64,000 bases of DNA from Paramecium sonneborni (lineage: Eukaryota > Ciliophora > Oligohymenophorea > Peniculida > Parameciidae), in assembly GCA_905182985.1 (NCBI GenBank), contig CAJJDN010000023.1, positions 182,544-246,543 of the forward strand. Direction: 5' to 3'. Of this stretch, positions 50,776-63,994 are shown piece by piece; the stretch's first letter is position 1, and every line of letters begins with the position of its first letter. A program made the translations under genes and the position numbers. The notes beneath the pieces are model-generated. The model made no database searches. It saw only the letters and a program-made list of their open reading frames with translations, and had not been told where the DNA came from.

Positions 50776-51411
50776 TCATTTAGAACAATCGAACAAAGAG
50801 AGTTCATACACTATATTTTGAGTAGTTGTTTATAATGAATTTACCAAATAGCTGCTTTCATCATATAATTCCTTTTAAATTTGATTCCAGTGATCATCAG
50901 CTTAATTTATTTCTTCCATAATATTTGTTAAACTCATATTCTCAGATTCAAATTATTGACACTTCTTTATAGAATTCACAAGTTTTTCCACAGGATAAGT
51001 TTTAAATTCTGCAATTGGTAATTTTAAAACTTTTTCAGCTTGATGTAAGCGATATTTTAGATCTGAAATTTCATAATGTTATTTTTCATTAATAAGTTAC
51101 TCTAAAGAATCCAATGCCATACGAGTCGGTTTATTTATTTCAATTTAATTTAGGTATATGTTCTTAACGTCGTTTATACATTAAATCAATTGTTTTGTTT
51201 TTGTTTATTATAGTTTTTTTTCTAAATATTTGATTTACTCTAGTAATGCTTTTTTTTCTTATTAATGAATTTTATCTACTTCATCAATAATTTTCATCAA
51301 CTATATATTTGAAAATTCTGCTTAAACAGATGCGTCTTAAATGCTTTTTGTATAAATAGGGTTTCTTTTAGTTTGTTCGTTCTTAAATTATTCAGATGAA
51401 TAATGATTCAT
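50776..51411 (-). CDS. Coiled-coil protein, unknown
   Basis: 211 residues, intronless, starting MNHYSSEQFKNEQ and ending LFDCSK-stop. Coiled coil covers residues ~40-75 (EKKALLEQIKYLEKKLQQ) and ~95-170. No membrane segment or catalytic motif. Family not recognised. Confidence 0.65.
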
Positions 51412-51903
51412 TTGATTAATCATAAATTTTATTATTTTTTAGAATTGTGAATTAGAATCAAGTGAAGTTCGATACTTGAAATTAATTATATTTTTTAGTA
51501 ATACAAATTCTATATATGATTTTTATCTCAAAATTAAAATCCTAAAGATTACAAATGAAGAAAATTTGCTTATTGATTATTATAATATAACTTAAATCAA
51601 CTAGGATGATATATTTAGCTTAAATTAATAAGTTCTTATAAAATATTGCTAGATTTTGAAAATTAACTAAATTAAAAGATCTTGAATGAACCAATCGTTA
51701 TAAAAACAATGTGAATTTAATTGTATAGGTATATCAAACTATAATCAAATATATAAAGTTTATTCGAAAAATTTCGTAAAGTTGATTTTCCCAATGAAAT
51801 AAATAATATATTTCATATAATTGAAATATTTAATTGATTAGTTTGAATATATATATTCAACATAAGATTAATTCATTTAATTGAAATTATAGATATTTAA
51901 CAT
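51412..51903. other. Divergent intergenic region
   Basis: Separates the coiled-coil gene (leftwards) from the CDPK gene (rightwards), so it holds both promoters. AT-rich; no coding frame or RNA gene seen. Confidence 0.6.
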
Positions 51904-53742
51904 ATGGGTGCAACTTGTTGTAATTCACATTTACATACTTAAGATGGTAACATTTATAAAATACTATTTAGAACTATCTGTTTAATCAGCAGCATTTTGT
52001 GATAATGATCAAGGTTCCTAGAAAAAAATAATTAAATAAACAACAGCTAATAAACGATAAGATTATATACCTGCATAGACATTTGGTTTAGGATTAAAAT
52101 AAAATCTATCTGAAGAAGGGAAAGAAGTTTATGAAGAACCTCCGAAGAAGGTTTCTATGATAGTGTCAAAAGAATTAGAATAGTTGTTAGAACGATAAAA
52201 TTCTGATACAGATAGAAAGAAAATATTGGAATAATAATCTTTATAAAGTATGATTAATAATGATAAGAATAGAAAAGGAACATAAATTAAATGTTAACAT
52301 AGATATTTTTGTATAATTGAAAAAAGGTTAAATATCTGATCATTATATTACCGGATAAGTTCTTGGAGAAGGTGCATTTGGAAAAGTTTGGAAGGTGACT
52401 CATAAGAAGACTAAATTAGATAGAGCAATGAAGTAACTTAAAAAAAGCTCTATTTTAAAGGAGGATAAAGAGAAACTGTTTTCGGAAATGAATATTCTAA
52501 AAGATTTGGACCATCCTAACATTGTAAAATTGTATGAATTATTCGAAGATGATAAAAATTACTATTTGGTTACTGAGTAAGTACTAAATTGATTGAGGAT
52601 AGGTATTGTTCAGGTGGAGAATTATTTGATCGTATTAAGAGTATGAACTTCTTTAGTGAGAAAAAAGCAGCAGAATTGATGAAATAAATCTTAAGTGCTG
52701 TTTGGTATTGTCATAATCAAAAAATTGTGCATAGAGATTTAAAACCAGAGAATTTACTGTTTGTATCAGATTCACCTGATGCTGATTTAAAAGTAATAGA
52801 TTTTGGAACATCTCGAAAATTTGAGACAGGGAAAAGAATGACAAAAAGATTGGGAACACCATATTATATTGCTCCAGAAGTGTTGTTAGAAAATTATAAT
52901 GAAAAATGTGATGTTTGGTCATGTGGTATAATTCTTTATATCTTGTTATGTGGTTATCCTCCATTTTCAGGAAGAAGTGAAAGTGAAATTTTAAAAAGAG
53001 TTTAATCAGCATAATTAAAATTTGATCCTGAAGATTGGGGTCACATTAGTGAAAATGCTCAGAATTTAATTAAGAATATGTTGAATCCCAATCCTTCAAA
53101 AAGATTTAGTGCTGAGTAAGCATTTAATGATAAATGGATATAAAATAATGCACCTTCTAATTAAGTAAATCAGAAAGCATTATAAAATTTATAACAATTT
53201 TATGCAAAAAGCAAATTTAAATAAGCAGTTTTGACTTTTATGGCAACATAAATAATAACTTAATAAGAATAAGATGAATTAAATAAGACTTTTTAAGCAA
53301 TTGATAAAAATGGTGATGGTAAACTTTCAAGATAAGAATTAATTGATGGTTACACTTCTGTTACTAATAATAAAGGATTAGCAATATAATAAGTTGATCG
53401 TATAATGGAATTAGTAGATATAAATAGATCAGGAGAAGTTGATTTTACAGGTATTTATTTATTGGTATTTATATTGTTAGAGTTTTTAATAGCTGCAATG
53501 AATCAAGAGAAATTTCTATCTGTTTAAAAAATGGAATAAGCATTTAAAATAATAGATTTAGATGGAGACAATTTCATTTCAAAATCCGAATTATAAAATG
53601 TAATGGGAGATGTTGATGATGAGGTATTTAGATGTAATTTAACGAGATTTGGATACAAATATTAAAGGAATGTGATTCTGATAATGATGGTAAAATATCA
53701 CTGGAAGAATTTTCATCCTTGTTACAATCTAAAGTTTTATGA
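51904..53742 (+). CDS. Calcium-dependent protein kinase (CDPK)
   Basis: 566 residues after five introns (25, 34, 26, 30, 23 nt) that close the frame. Starts MGATCCNSH (myristoylation plus Cys palmitoylation). Kinase domain from ~residue 130: VLGEGAFGKVWKV, RAMKQLKKS, VHRDLKPENLL, KVIDFGTSRK, GTPYYIAPEV, CDVWSCGIILYILL. After the junction helix come four EF hands with loops DKNGDGKLSRQE, DINRSGEVDFTE, DLDGDNFISKSE and DSDNDGKISLEE; all four keep their calcium-binding acids. CDPKs link Ca2+ signals to phosphorylation in ciliates, apicomplexans and plants. Confidence 0.95.
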
Positions 53743-53802
53743 TTCATAGAGGTTGATGAATAATAATTTTTATTATTATATTTATTATAATGATAATGCA
53801 TT

Positions 53803-54117
53803 TCATTTTCTTTTTCTGGGTTCAGGAACTGTTGGATTAAGATCTGCCAATTTTTGTTTAATATAAATCTATCTTAATGATTCAGAGTTTTCATAAGGTG
53901 ATGATCTCTCAGGACATTCCAAAAAGAACCAAAGAATCTTAAATAAATTTAATTAATACATTTTCCACTTTGCATACTCTTTTTGGTAAGTCATCCTTCA
54001 CACTCTTTTCTTTAAGACAAGATACAAAGTTTTTCTCTAACCAATTGCATTCATTTCTATGTTGTTAGTATGTTAATATTACACATCATTCAATGGTGGA
54101 CGATATTTGACTTCCAT
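53803..54117 (-). CDS. Small CHCH-type (twin-cysteine) protein
   Basis: 88 residues after introns of 26 and 22 nt. Starts MEVKYRPPLNDV. Cysteines are spaced C-x9-C (CNWLEKNFVSC) and C-x11-C (CKVENILWFFLEC), the helical hairpin layout of CHCH proteins imported into the mitochondrial intermembrane space by Mia40. The C-terminus is Pro/Arg/Lys-rich. Exact subfamily (complex I, COX assembly or other) cannot be told from this alone. Confidence 0.6.
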
Positions 54118-54143
54118 GATATTTATATTAATATTAATTAAAG

Positions 54144-54620
54144 TCAATCAAATTAACATAAAAATTCTAATTCTCTATACCTTAAACTCTTTTCTATTGC
54201 TCTACTATATGCAGAATCTTCCGTCTTTAATCGATTTGATCTAAGATAACTTGTTTTAGTCTATCTTTTACAAGGAGTGACATTTTGAAAGTTTTGTTGT
54301 TAATTAATTGTACTTTATATTGTGAATTTTCTTTTGCATTATTATGGAATCAAAGTTTGTTTAAATTATATGATTCCTATCTATTCACTAAGTTCTTTTA
54401 ATGCAACTGAATATTTTGGAGGTGCATATTTACATTCCTCTAATTTCTTTATTTGACCATATAACTTTCCAAAGTTTCCTGCAAATTTTGTATCATCTTA
54501 CAATTATTGTATTTATAAGGCTAAAGCACATCTCTTAGCCAAAATAGTTATTAATTGAAGGACACATTAATTGTATTCACTTTCAAGAGCACGAGTACTA
54601 AAACCACTATATACAGACAT
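54144..54620 (-). CDS. Unknown 158-residue protein
   Basis: Intronless; starts MSVYSGFSTRALESEYN and ends ELEFLCQFD-stop. The first 100 residues look helical with three cysteines; the rest is basic (TPCKRQTKTSYLRSNRLK). It starts 19 bp after the stop of the giant TPR gene, and ends 26 bp before the CHCH gene start, so three minus-strand genes are packed head to tail. No family recognised. Confidence 0.6.
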
Positions 54621-54639
54621 GTTAAATTAATTAATTAAA

Positions 54640-57600
54640 TCACAAATTCAAGAATGAAGCATGGATGAAGTTGTTTCTATAGATTATACTCATTCTTCGA
54701 CCTGCTTCATAAGGATTCAATGCTATCAATTATCTTATGTAAGGGATCTTCAATTCTACTTAAATTATGTTCATCTTTCGAATTATTTTAGTTACACTAC
54801 CATAAATACAAATGTGAAACACATCATTGTTGAAATAAATTGCTGTAAACATCCTTTTATGTTTCATAAATACCCCTTTATATAGTAATTAATATTTTAT
54901 TGATTCAATATCATTGTTTTTATTCACTTTCATTATTTCTTAATTACATGGCAATCTTTTTTATTTTTAATAATTCTCTAATATTTAATTACATTGCTTT
55001 TATATTTAAACTTACTTACCTCTTACATTTAACGGAATATCTACACTCTTGCATGTTTCATATTCATAAATTCTTAATCTAATTGGCTACCATCTAAATG
55101 ATTGTTATATTTCTTGACATGGAATAAAACATAAGAAATTACAAGTTCTATCATTTGAATATACTAATTCTATCAATGAAGTCTTAAAAGTATTTAAACA
55201 TATTTAATTTTTATTTATACTCATCTAATTTAAAATTTCCAACCATATCTTCTTTTCAAAAATGCTTTTTTGCTTTCTTAACAATATTTAATCAAAAAGC
55301 CAACACTCTTTATTAAGACTTTCTTCAAATGAATTTTCTTATATGTTATTTAATTACAAAGTAGATTATCTCATTAAATTATTAACACTTTAAAAACTTG
55401 AAGTTGCAGATCTTTTAAAATCTCTTTTAGTATCTTTTATTTATTATATATATATTTAAGTTCTTTTTTTAAAAGTTTCTGGAGCTTTTATTATTAAAGA
55501 ATGAATCTTTGAAATTTCATTAAATTTCCAATTCCTAAAAAATTATTCCATTACTTCATTTGATTACTCTGGAAGAATTGAATCCAAAAAGTATTTATTC
55601 ATAATTAAAAAATCTGATCTATGGATTGTAAAATAAAATCTTCTACAATTAACTTAATTGTAAAAATATATTTAAAAATAATTCATTATCTATGTTACTG
55701 TTACAATAAAAAAGTTCTTATCAATTTTTTTAATCTATTTATAAATCACTCTTGAGAAAGATTTTTATCCAATTAGAATATTATTATTGCAAAACTAATT
55801 GCCTAAAAGATAAGCTTTACGAATTTTATTTTAAGTAATGGGAATTAATTATAATCTTGAATAAGTTAAAGTTGGTTTTAATATGAATTATTTACATAAT
55901 TAATTCATTGTTTTAATAATATCTTCATCAAAAACTTGATAAAGAAAGATATGAACTTTACTTTTATTTCCTATTGGCATTACTTTAATTAATAGCATTT
56001 CCTAAAAAACTGTTCCAATAACGAAAACATGTCCTATATCTTAAATTTTACTCTATATATAATATTATTTAGATTTGATTAATTTATCTTAAATAAGTAA
56101 AAATATTTTATCCTTAGATTATGATTATCTGTTTTCATTTTAATGTAATTTCCTTCCATTCAAAGTTTTTTTCATCATTGCTTTAAAACTAAAGAGATAT
56201 TCTCGGATTCTTCCATCAATCTAAAAAATATGAAGCCATTTTTCTGTTTATTCAGAATTCAAAAATATGATATTTTTTCTATCATTATTTTTATAGATGA
56301 ATAATTATGCTCTAGCACAATTTTTTCGAATATTTTAATGTAACTTATTAATATCAGATATTAATTGTAATTTAACATTTATAAATTTTTAATTAAATTA
56401 TCTTTATTTAACTAAAAAAAGAGAATTAAAATGAGGAAATAATGTAATATCTTTACCATTTATAGTACTTTCATTAGTTCTTGCAATATGTTTATTCATA
56501 TCTTCATGAGATAAAATTAGTCTAATAGAAAATTTAGGTTTTCTAGGTTAATCTGGTTCTTTCAACATCAATTTCCCATCTACATGCTTAAGAAGTTAGC
56601 ATTTCATCAAATGAACATCATAAAGTACATATGTATTACTAATAATTACTCCAAGTATGAATATAATATCAATTAAGGGATCTCTTTTTTATTCCTTAAT
56701 AAATTCTTGGTTTTCTTCTGTTTGACTTTAACTTTCTTAAGACATATCTTTCAAACTTTCTTCGATATATTGAATTGATTCTTAAACAAAATAAAGCTTT
56801 TAATTAGATCTAAATAATTTTAACTTTTTTTTGTTCTAAGTGCCATCTGCTTCATCTTATTTTAATTATATCTTACAATTAACTATTTCCAATTTTTATT
56901 ATAACACCTCTTATAATTTTATTATATCAATTATATATCCAGTTCTACCAATTGAATAATTGATTAAATCCTTCAATTAAAGATCTAATTCATCCTCCCA
57001 TTTATATTTACAAAATATTTACTATAATTTCAATTTATTTGTAAGAGTTAAAAAGTAAAATTGATTGTCAATTTTTACAATTTGAGTCTAAATCAAATAA
57101 TCTTCAGAATTTATTGGTTTATAACTTAATTTTATTTATTTCGAATTAAGATATTCTTCTCTAAAGAAATAATGAGATTCAATTAATTGTTTTTTTTACA
57201 TATGACTAGGAGTTGGATAATAATTACTTGGTGGAACATTTAATTTAAATTCAGGAAAATATCTTTATAGATAGTCTTGAGTTTCTAATGAGAAAATTTC
57301 AGTTAATTCCACTTTAATATCCAATTATTAAGATATTCTTTCATTTGATTTTATTGATTATTACTATCTAAATTTAGAATTCAAAATTTCACTTGAATTT
57401 TATCTTAATATTTTTTCACTGCTTTTATTGGAGTCAATTTATTTTTGACTTTTTAATCGAGAAGTGTGCCTTTTCTCTTCATGTTAGAGAGTATTACTTT
57501 CATTAAATATAATTTATTAACTATCTTCTGAAATCCAGAGTTTTATATCTTTCATTCTTTTGCCTTAACTTTTTGATTGCATATTTGATTATTTTATCTG

Positions 57601-60099
57601 TTTAGTTTTATTTATTATTGATAGATCTTTATATTAAAAATAAGATTTAATTCGCTCAATTTTTTATTTATAAATCTCATTATTATAATTTTAAATAGAA
57701 TCTTAAAGATTTTAAGTTTCAGATTTAAACTTAAATCCATTTATTGTTTTAACATAATTTTTTCTCCTGACTAGAAATAATATTTTGGATAATAAATCTT
57801 AATAATATTCAATTCTTTGATTTTCTTCATAACGATTGGCTTTGTTAATTTCATATATATTATTATTTTTAGAATTAGATTTTTCTTAGTTATTTATTGG
57901 GATATATAAAGTATATTATCTATTTTCCTCTTTCCATTCATTTTACAAATTTTCTTAAATAAAGTAAATATTAGTTAATTAATTGAAGAGATCCATCATA
58001 TCATGATAATTGGAAATTTCTTTATAATGTTAAGCAAGAGAATCAATAATGAACCTCACTTAGAATTTTCGCATATAATTTAACAATTCTATAGATGCAA
58101 TAACCTAAAGAGTTGTAGACTTTTTTTAATTTGATAACATATCCTAAATTAATTCAACACTTAATTATTAGTACTAAATTTTATCTTATGTTCTTTAAAA
58201 AATTTATCCTCTAAATTTTGGATTCTATAATATCCATTTTGAAGTTTCATAATTTGTAAAGAGTTTAGTATAAAAATGAATTGGATACCAATTTAATTAA
58301 TTTCCAGGAGATATTAACTTATGTATAATTTTACTAGCTTCATTTTCTAATATTTTTTTTTCAACAATCTCCATCATCTCAAATCCATATGTACTTGATC
58401 TACTCATATTTTTACTATGTGGATGCAATCTACCTGGTGTGATTTCATTTTGTTAAGATTCTATTTCATTTCTTTTTTTTCTTGAATAATAAACATGATA
58501 TTTCATTTTAGCCTTTAGTTTATCTATAGCTTTGATCAAAACATCCATTGAATGCTTTTCTAAAAATTTTGATATGATTGGATCTTAATATGTTATCACT
58601 TTTATAGGTTCTTCTTCAAATGAATAATTTCTAATATCTTCCTATTATTATTTAATATTATCATCATCATTTTCACTAGTTATGTTAATACCACTTCCTA
58701 CTAATTTAATATTACTCATCGTATGTTATATTTCATTTGTTGTTATTTTTATTTGAGAGCTTCTTTCAATTTTTTAATAGCTTGGATTATTTAAAAAATT
58801 TTTACTATCTACTTTATAAAGAATATTATTTTTTGATGGTTCTCTTATTTATGGCCTTGATGAATGAGATGGAGGAATTAATTAAATTAAATAATTTGAA
58901 GCTAATTATTTTGTTTTTCTTTATCTAGTAGTATTTACTATTTCATATTTCTTTTCTTATTCATAATTTGGCCTATTGATTATAAGATCATTAATTCTAT
59001 TAGAAAGTTAATCAGATTCTAATTATTTCACTAAACATTATTATAAAGATAAAACTCTGTTTTTTACTTTCTCTGAATTTTTCTTAGATACTATTGATTA
59101 ACATCTTGTGGGACTAGTCATTTTTGTTGTTCTTTATGAACTTAAAGGTCTTTGTATTTAATTTTTTAAGATAAACACTTATTAAAATTCCTATTCATTA
59201 AATTTTGGAGGAATTCTCTAATTCAAGATAGGTTTGACAATTTTAATCTTATCAACTTTTTTAGCTAATTTAGGTGCTCTTGCTGAATCTACATTTGTTA
59301 TATAATTATTTATATAAGCATTTTTAAATCGAAAAGATGAAATTTTCTTCTCTTCTCTCTAGGTAACCTAAATTGATTAAATATTATCTTCTTCATCATC
59401 ATCTTAACTTTAAATCTCTAAATTTACAAAAATTTTATCACTCAAATTTTCATACTATTTTTTATACTCTTATGTTCTCTTATCATTAATTCCCAAAAGT
59501 TCTTCTGATAAATGAAAAGACTAAAAGAATAATTAAGTAGCCTCTCTATCTTTATTTTATTTTAAGTATATTTTTGCTTAGAAGGATAATGCTTATAACA
59601 AAATTTATTGAAACTTTCTGGGGAATTGTTTGTATAAATAAAAACCTAAACCAATTTCGTCCATTAAATGTAACATTTATTCATTCAATTAAATAACATT
59701 ATTTCTTTTGCATAACCTTCCATTTTCTATGACGTGATTGAGAATTTGAATTTAAACCATGATTATATTCTTTTGATTCGTTTTCGTTAAAGGAATTAAC
59801 TGCGTTAACAAACTGTATGCCTGATTATAATTCTTAGTGAATTCAAGGTACTCTGCATATAGCATAAATGTTTAATATTTAACAATTAGTTATTCTTCCA
59901 TATTTAACAATTTAGCTAATTCTACAGCTCTTTACAAAAATTTTTCCCCATTAAGCTTTTGAGATATAAGATTTTTGCCTGTTTGATTGAGCATTTCAAT
60001 AAGGTTTATACGCGTCTCTTAAGTTTAAATAGAATACTCTCCCAACTCTTAAAGTGCTTCTATATAAGATCTTTCGAGCTAAAGGAGTGAAAGTTTCAT
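54640..60099 (-). CDS. Giant intronless TPR-containing protein (1,819 residues)
   Basis: A single frame of 1,820 codons without TGA and without any needed intron. Starts MKLSLLQLERSYIEALQEL; the first ~230 residues are repeated helix pairs of TPR type (FLQRAVELAKLLNMEEQL, TFMLYAEYLEFTKNYNQAYSLL, ILLQALSFQAKIYLKQNKDREATQLF). A Ser/Lys/Gln-rich linker with an acidic patch (QDDDEEDN) follows. The rest (from residue ~460) is mixed helical and strand, with many Ile/Phe/Lys-rich stretches and no domain I can name; it ends NNFIHASFLNL. Given the frame length it must be real coding. A decayed copy of its first ~75 codons lies at 40.5 kb. Confidence 0.8.
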
Positions 60100-60228
60100 G
60101 CAAATTTATATTTTAAATTATAAATCAACTCTTTATTCTAGAAACAATCCAAAAAACTTATTTTCTAAATAAGGATTCAAAATGTTACATATATATTTAA
60201 TAAAATTAATTTCATATAGATTAAAACA

Positions 60229-61316
60229 ATGACTTTCATTGATTTATAACAGTTATAGTTTAAATTACTTTTACTAATTATTAGTGATTAAATAAAAATT
60301 TCTGAATTAGAAGAAGATCTAAAGAATGAGACATTATTATTATCATATAATCAAATTAAGTTCTAGTTGTAAGAAAAAATAAATATTTTTTGGGCAACTT
60401 TCTATTATGTTACATCAAAAATTTTTAATGATAAATAACCAAAGATATTGAATCAATAATTCTTTGAGATCATTAAGGAAAACTAATATTAAAATTAAAT
60501 AGAAAATAGAAATATTTATCTAATTTTTCAAAATCTATTCAATTTAATCTAAATAAGGAAAAAAATGTATAATGTAAAAAGTTAAAACAAAGATTTCAAT
60601 AGTATGATTTTTTAATTATTCATTCAATTGTAAAACTATATGTTAAATTAAAAGATATCAATAGATGAAGTCATTAATTTTTATAGAAAATTGTTAATAT
60701 ATTCTGAATTAAAATAAATTTCATATTTAATTAGAAAACCCTAACAATTTCTTCTAAAATTTACTTTCCTTACAAACTGCCTTATATTTACTAATAAAAT
60801 GCTTAGAAAATATTCTAAAGATCAAACTCTATTTGTTATTAATTATTAATTAAATATTTTTTTATTTTGTCTCTAAGATTTTAAGACATATGATTAGCGC
60901 AAGAATTTTTATTTTGACCATCAAATATCACAAAAGAGATTGAATATGTACTAATTACTTTATATCTTAAATAAATGAAAAATTAACTTTTTTGGTTTTA
61001 TTGCATCATCAGGTTCAATAATTCTTATTTTATTGATAAAATTTATTGTATGTATCAAGTTTTTTATACCCAAATCCAATATTAATTATGTAGAACTTTT
61101 ATTAAAATCAGGGTTTTTTTATAAACAATGAATTTGTGGTTTTCTTTAACAGAATATCAGGAGAGTTTTGAAATCTTATTATTTTTAAACTAATTATATT
61201 TATAACCTATTTTAGGCGAGTTAAATTATTAATTAGCCAGAAAATATATGACCATTCCAATTTACATTTCTTTAATAGATTTTCAAACTTAATTAATTCC
61301 ATTATCTTCTAATTGA
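60229..61316 (+). CDS. Unknown gene in two overlapping frames
   Basis: Frame 1 runs 60229-60978 (249 residues, starts MTFIDLQQLQFKLLLLI). Frame 2 begins at an ATG overlapping its stop as ATGA (60975) and runs to TGA 61314-61316 (113 residues). The second part is also protein-like (YLQPILGELNYQLARKYM). Either one gene with a missed intron or an indel, or two genes. Both are rich in L, I, F, N and Q and contain no clear domain or membrane span. Confidence 0.45.
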
Positions 61317-61502
61317 GATACATTCATATTAAATTGAATATTTGTAATTAAAAAACCAAATTTATAATTCTAATTTATATGCTCATTATTACTTCAATTT
61401 TTTCTATATTAAAATCCAAAATTTGAGTCACTGATAAGATTAATCTAATAATCTACTTGTTTTAATAAAAATATTAAAAAGATTATAAATATATTTTTTC
61501 AT

Positions 61503-63658
61503 TCAATCAAATTAGAGAAATTCTTCATCTATGTCTGGCAAAGTTTTTGGAGTAATTTATTGAAAATTTAACGTATTCATTTATTAGTTTGGAGTGTTCA
61601 CTCTTTAAGTAAAGTTTACTGGTAAAACTACATCATTTTAAAACTCACTTTAAGGAATTGTGTTCTCAAAATTTTCTTAATTACCATTATTTATTTATTT
61701 ATTCATATTCTAAATTTCATAATATTTTTAGAATATCATTTCAATTGTAGGACCCAAAAGTTGAATTATTCTTTGGTTTTTATCATGATTGTGATGTTAC
61801 TTCAATCTACTATATGAATCATAAATTTTAATCAGTTTTTTAGGTCTATTAAATCTATATCTCCTTATCTTGCATTTTTTTTTTTAAGAATTTACTTACT
61901 AAAATAATTCAACACATTTTCCTTCTTCTTCAGGTTGATATTAATAAGAAGGATTGATATTAATAATAGGTTTTGGTGTGTAATTGAAAACTTTTAATTA
62001 ATCTTTTTCGAGAATAATTGATTTTAGTTTATCAATTTCTTGAATTTTTTACAATAAATGAAAAATATCAAGATCTCTATCAATTACCCTTTAAGTTTAA
62101 TCCAACATTTTTTTAGTAATTTCTACTTTTTCACAGCAAGTACACCATAAAAATTCATAAACTATAAAATTCATTCCCAATTTTAGATCATGTCTTGTAG
62201 AATTTAAAGTAGTAATTAATCTTTAAAGAAAGTTTCCTTTATAATCTTACAATTATTCTATGTATTTTTAATACTGTAATTGATCAATTTAAGTGCGATC
62301 TAATGATATTCGTTACTATTTTTCTAAATTTGATGTTGACTATTAATTTTGGAATTTTTAACTATTCCAGGCCCTCATCACTAAACTAGTTTTTATAACT
62401 GTCTTAGTATAATGTTTTAATTTCTATTATAAATCATTCACTCTGTTTATTGATTTTTAAATTATACTTAATAGTTTATCATAAGAGAATTCAAATTTCC
62501 CATCTTTTTTCTTTGGAATATTAAATTAATATAAATGATTTCCTATTGATATTTTTAATCCAATTTCATTATATTTAAGTGCAAAAAAACCAAATAGTGT
62601 AGAAATTATTTTTAACATACCTCCAAAATATGATAAAAAAGAATCAAGAGTGTATACAGTCTTTTTAGTTTATTCATAAGCTTGACTTATTCTGAAATTT
62701 ACAGAAAAAATTGTACTTGGAGAATCATGATATTCCTAATTTATATTAATTTAAATACGTTTAATTCTCTATAGTTCTCTAAAGAGAATTACCAAAAATT
62801 CTTTTTTTCCTCTTCCTTAAACAAACTTAAAATACTGTTCTCAATAATAATATTGTTATTTTTGAAAAATATATCAGCTGTTCTTTCTTCCATTAGATTT
62901 GTTTACAAGTAAAAATCAGAATTTACATGTTGAACGAGAAAGTCATTTTTGTTATTTCTCATGTAAATAGAGGATTAAATTAATGTTGATAATTATACAA
63001 GTAGGGACTTGTTTTAAGCAAGTTAATAAACCTATTCCTTAGTATAACAATTCTCAGTATAGCAAAGGGAGACTTTCAAGGCGGGATACAAAAAGTGTTT
63101 AGAATTAAACGTGCCTTATAATTTAATACTATAATTTAGAGGCGGACATAAATAAGCACTTAAATCATCTTTAATTTCTTAAAAGCTATCAAAATTGATA
63201 TGTTTAAAATGATTTTCTGTACATTATTCGAAGTTAATTTTATATAAAGTAGTTTTATTGCGTGTTCCATTTCCTTAATCAGAAATTTAGACTTAATTCA
63301 TCACAATTTAAAAAGCTGTTTTGTTATCATTTGGATAAGTAATTGAGAATGGGTTATCCAATTTAATGGCAAACATAAAATTCGTAATATTCATCTCTTG
63401 ATAATCAGGATTCATATTCTAAAGTTGTTAGACATCAACCTAAATATTATTATGCATTACTTAGAATTTATCCCTTAGTATTAGGCTTATTATACCAGTT
63501 ACGAAAAAGTATATCAATACAAATGTCATTATAATTGACATCAAACCTCCACATTCACTCTGATATTGTTTCTTATTTCTTATGTTAAAGTTTGGGGAAA
63601 CTCCAAAATTATCATATGATCTTATCAATCTTTTTATCTTTTTCATCAACTTGTACAT
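61503..63658 (-). CDS. Two-TM ciliate family protein (copy T')
   Basis: 710 residues after a 23-nt intron at the same place as in copy T (41681-43827). Starts MYKLMKKIKRLIRSYDNFGVS and is very close to T throughout: same first span (LMSIIMTFVLIYFFVTG), same second span, same KNNNI..ENSILSLFKEEE and same tail (LKIYDSYSRLK, QRIIQLLGPTIEMIF). The last ~15 residues diverge (DIDEEFLQFD against DKDDGLVESD). Reading frame is intact, so both copies are likely active. Function unknown. Confidence 0.75.
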
Positions 63659-63994
63659 GTTGTTTTTTCTGTTTTAATAAATTTATTTATTATTAAGCTT
63701 TATGAATAAATTAGCTTAAAATTTATATTTAAAAATAATACTTAAATCTTTTTTTTTATTTAAAACCAAACACCTTTTTAAGTCCGGAATCTTTAGTTAT
63801 TATTTTTTTTTTAGGATATAACTTAGAAATAATTACTAAAATTATAAAGACTAATAAAAGGAAGTATGCTATCCATTCGTATAATAGCCAAGAAATTATA
63901 GAATTAGTTTTATAAATTTATATTTATTTTTTAAATAGTACAAAAATATAAGGGCTGTATTTTTTTTTAATTCTAAACAATCCTTAAACATCAT
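63612..63994 (-). CDS. Membrane-protein-like gene at right edge, possibly partial
   Basis: Minus-strand frame with a strong membrane span (SWLLYEWIAYFLLLVFIILVII) followed by a basic stretch (KLYPKKKIITKDSGLKK). An ATG lies at 63994 or 63991, a few bases from the window edge, so the true start may be outside. The frame runs on through Q-rich, low-confidence sequence to TGA 63612-63614, overlapping the T' start; the real 3' end may be earlier with an unseen splice. Confidence 0.4.

Noticed and set aside
52653..53012. Minus-strand 119-codon ORF opposite the CDPK
   Set aside because: It is a shadow of the kinase domain, which has every catalytic motif on the plus strand.
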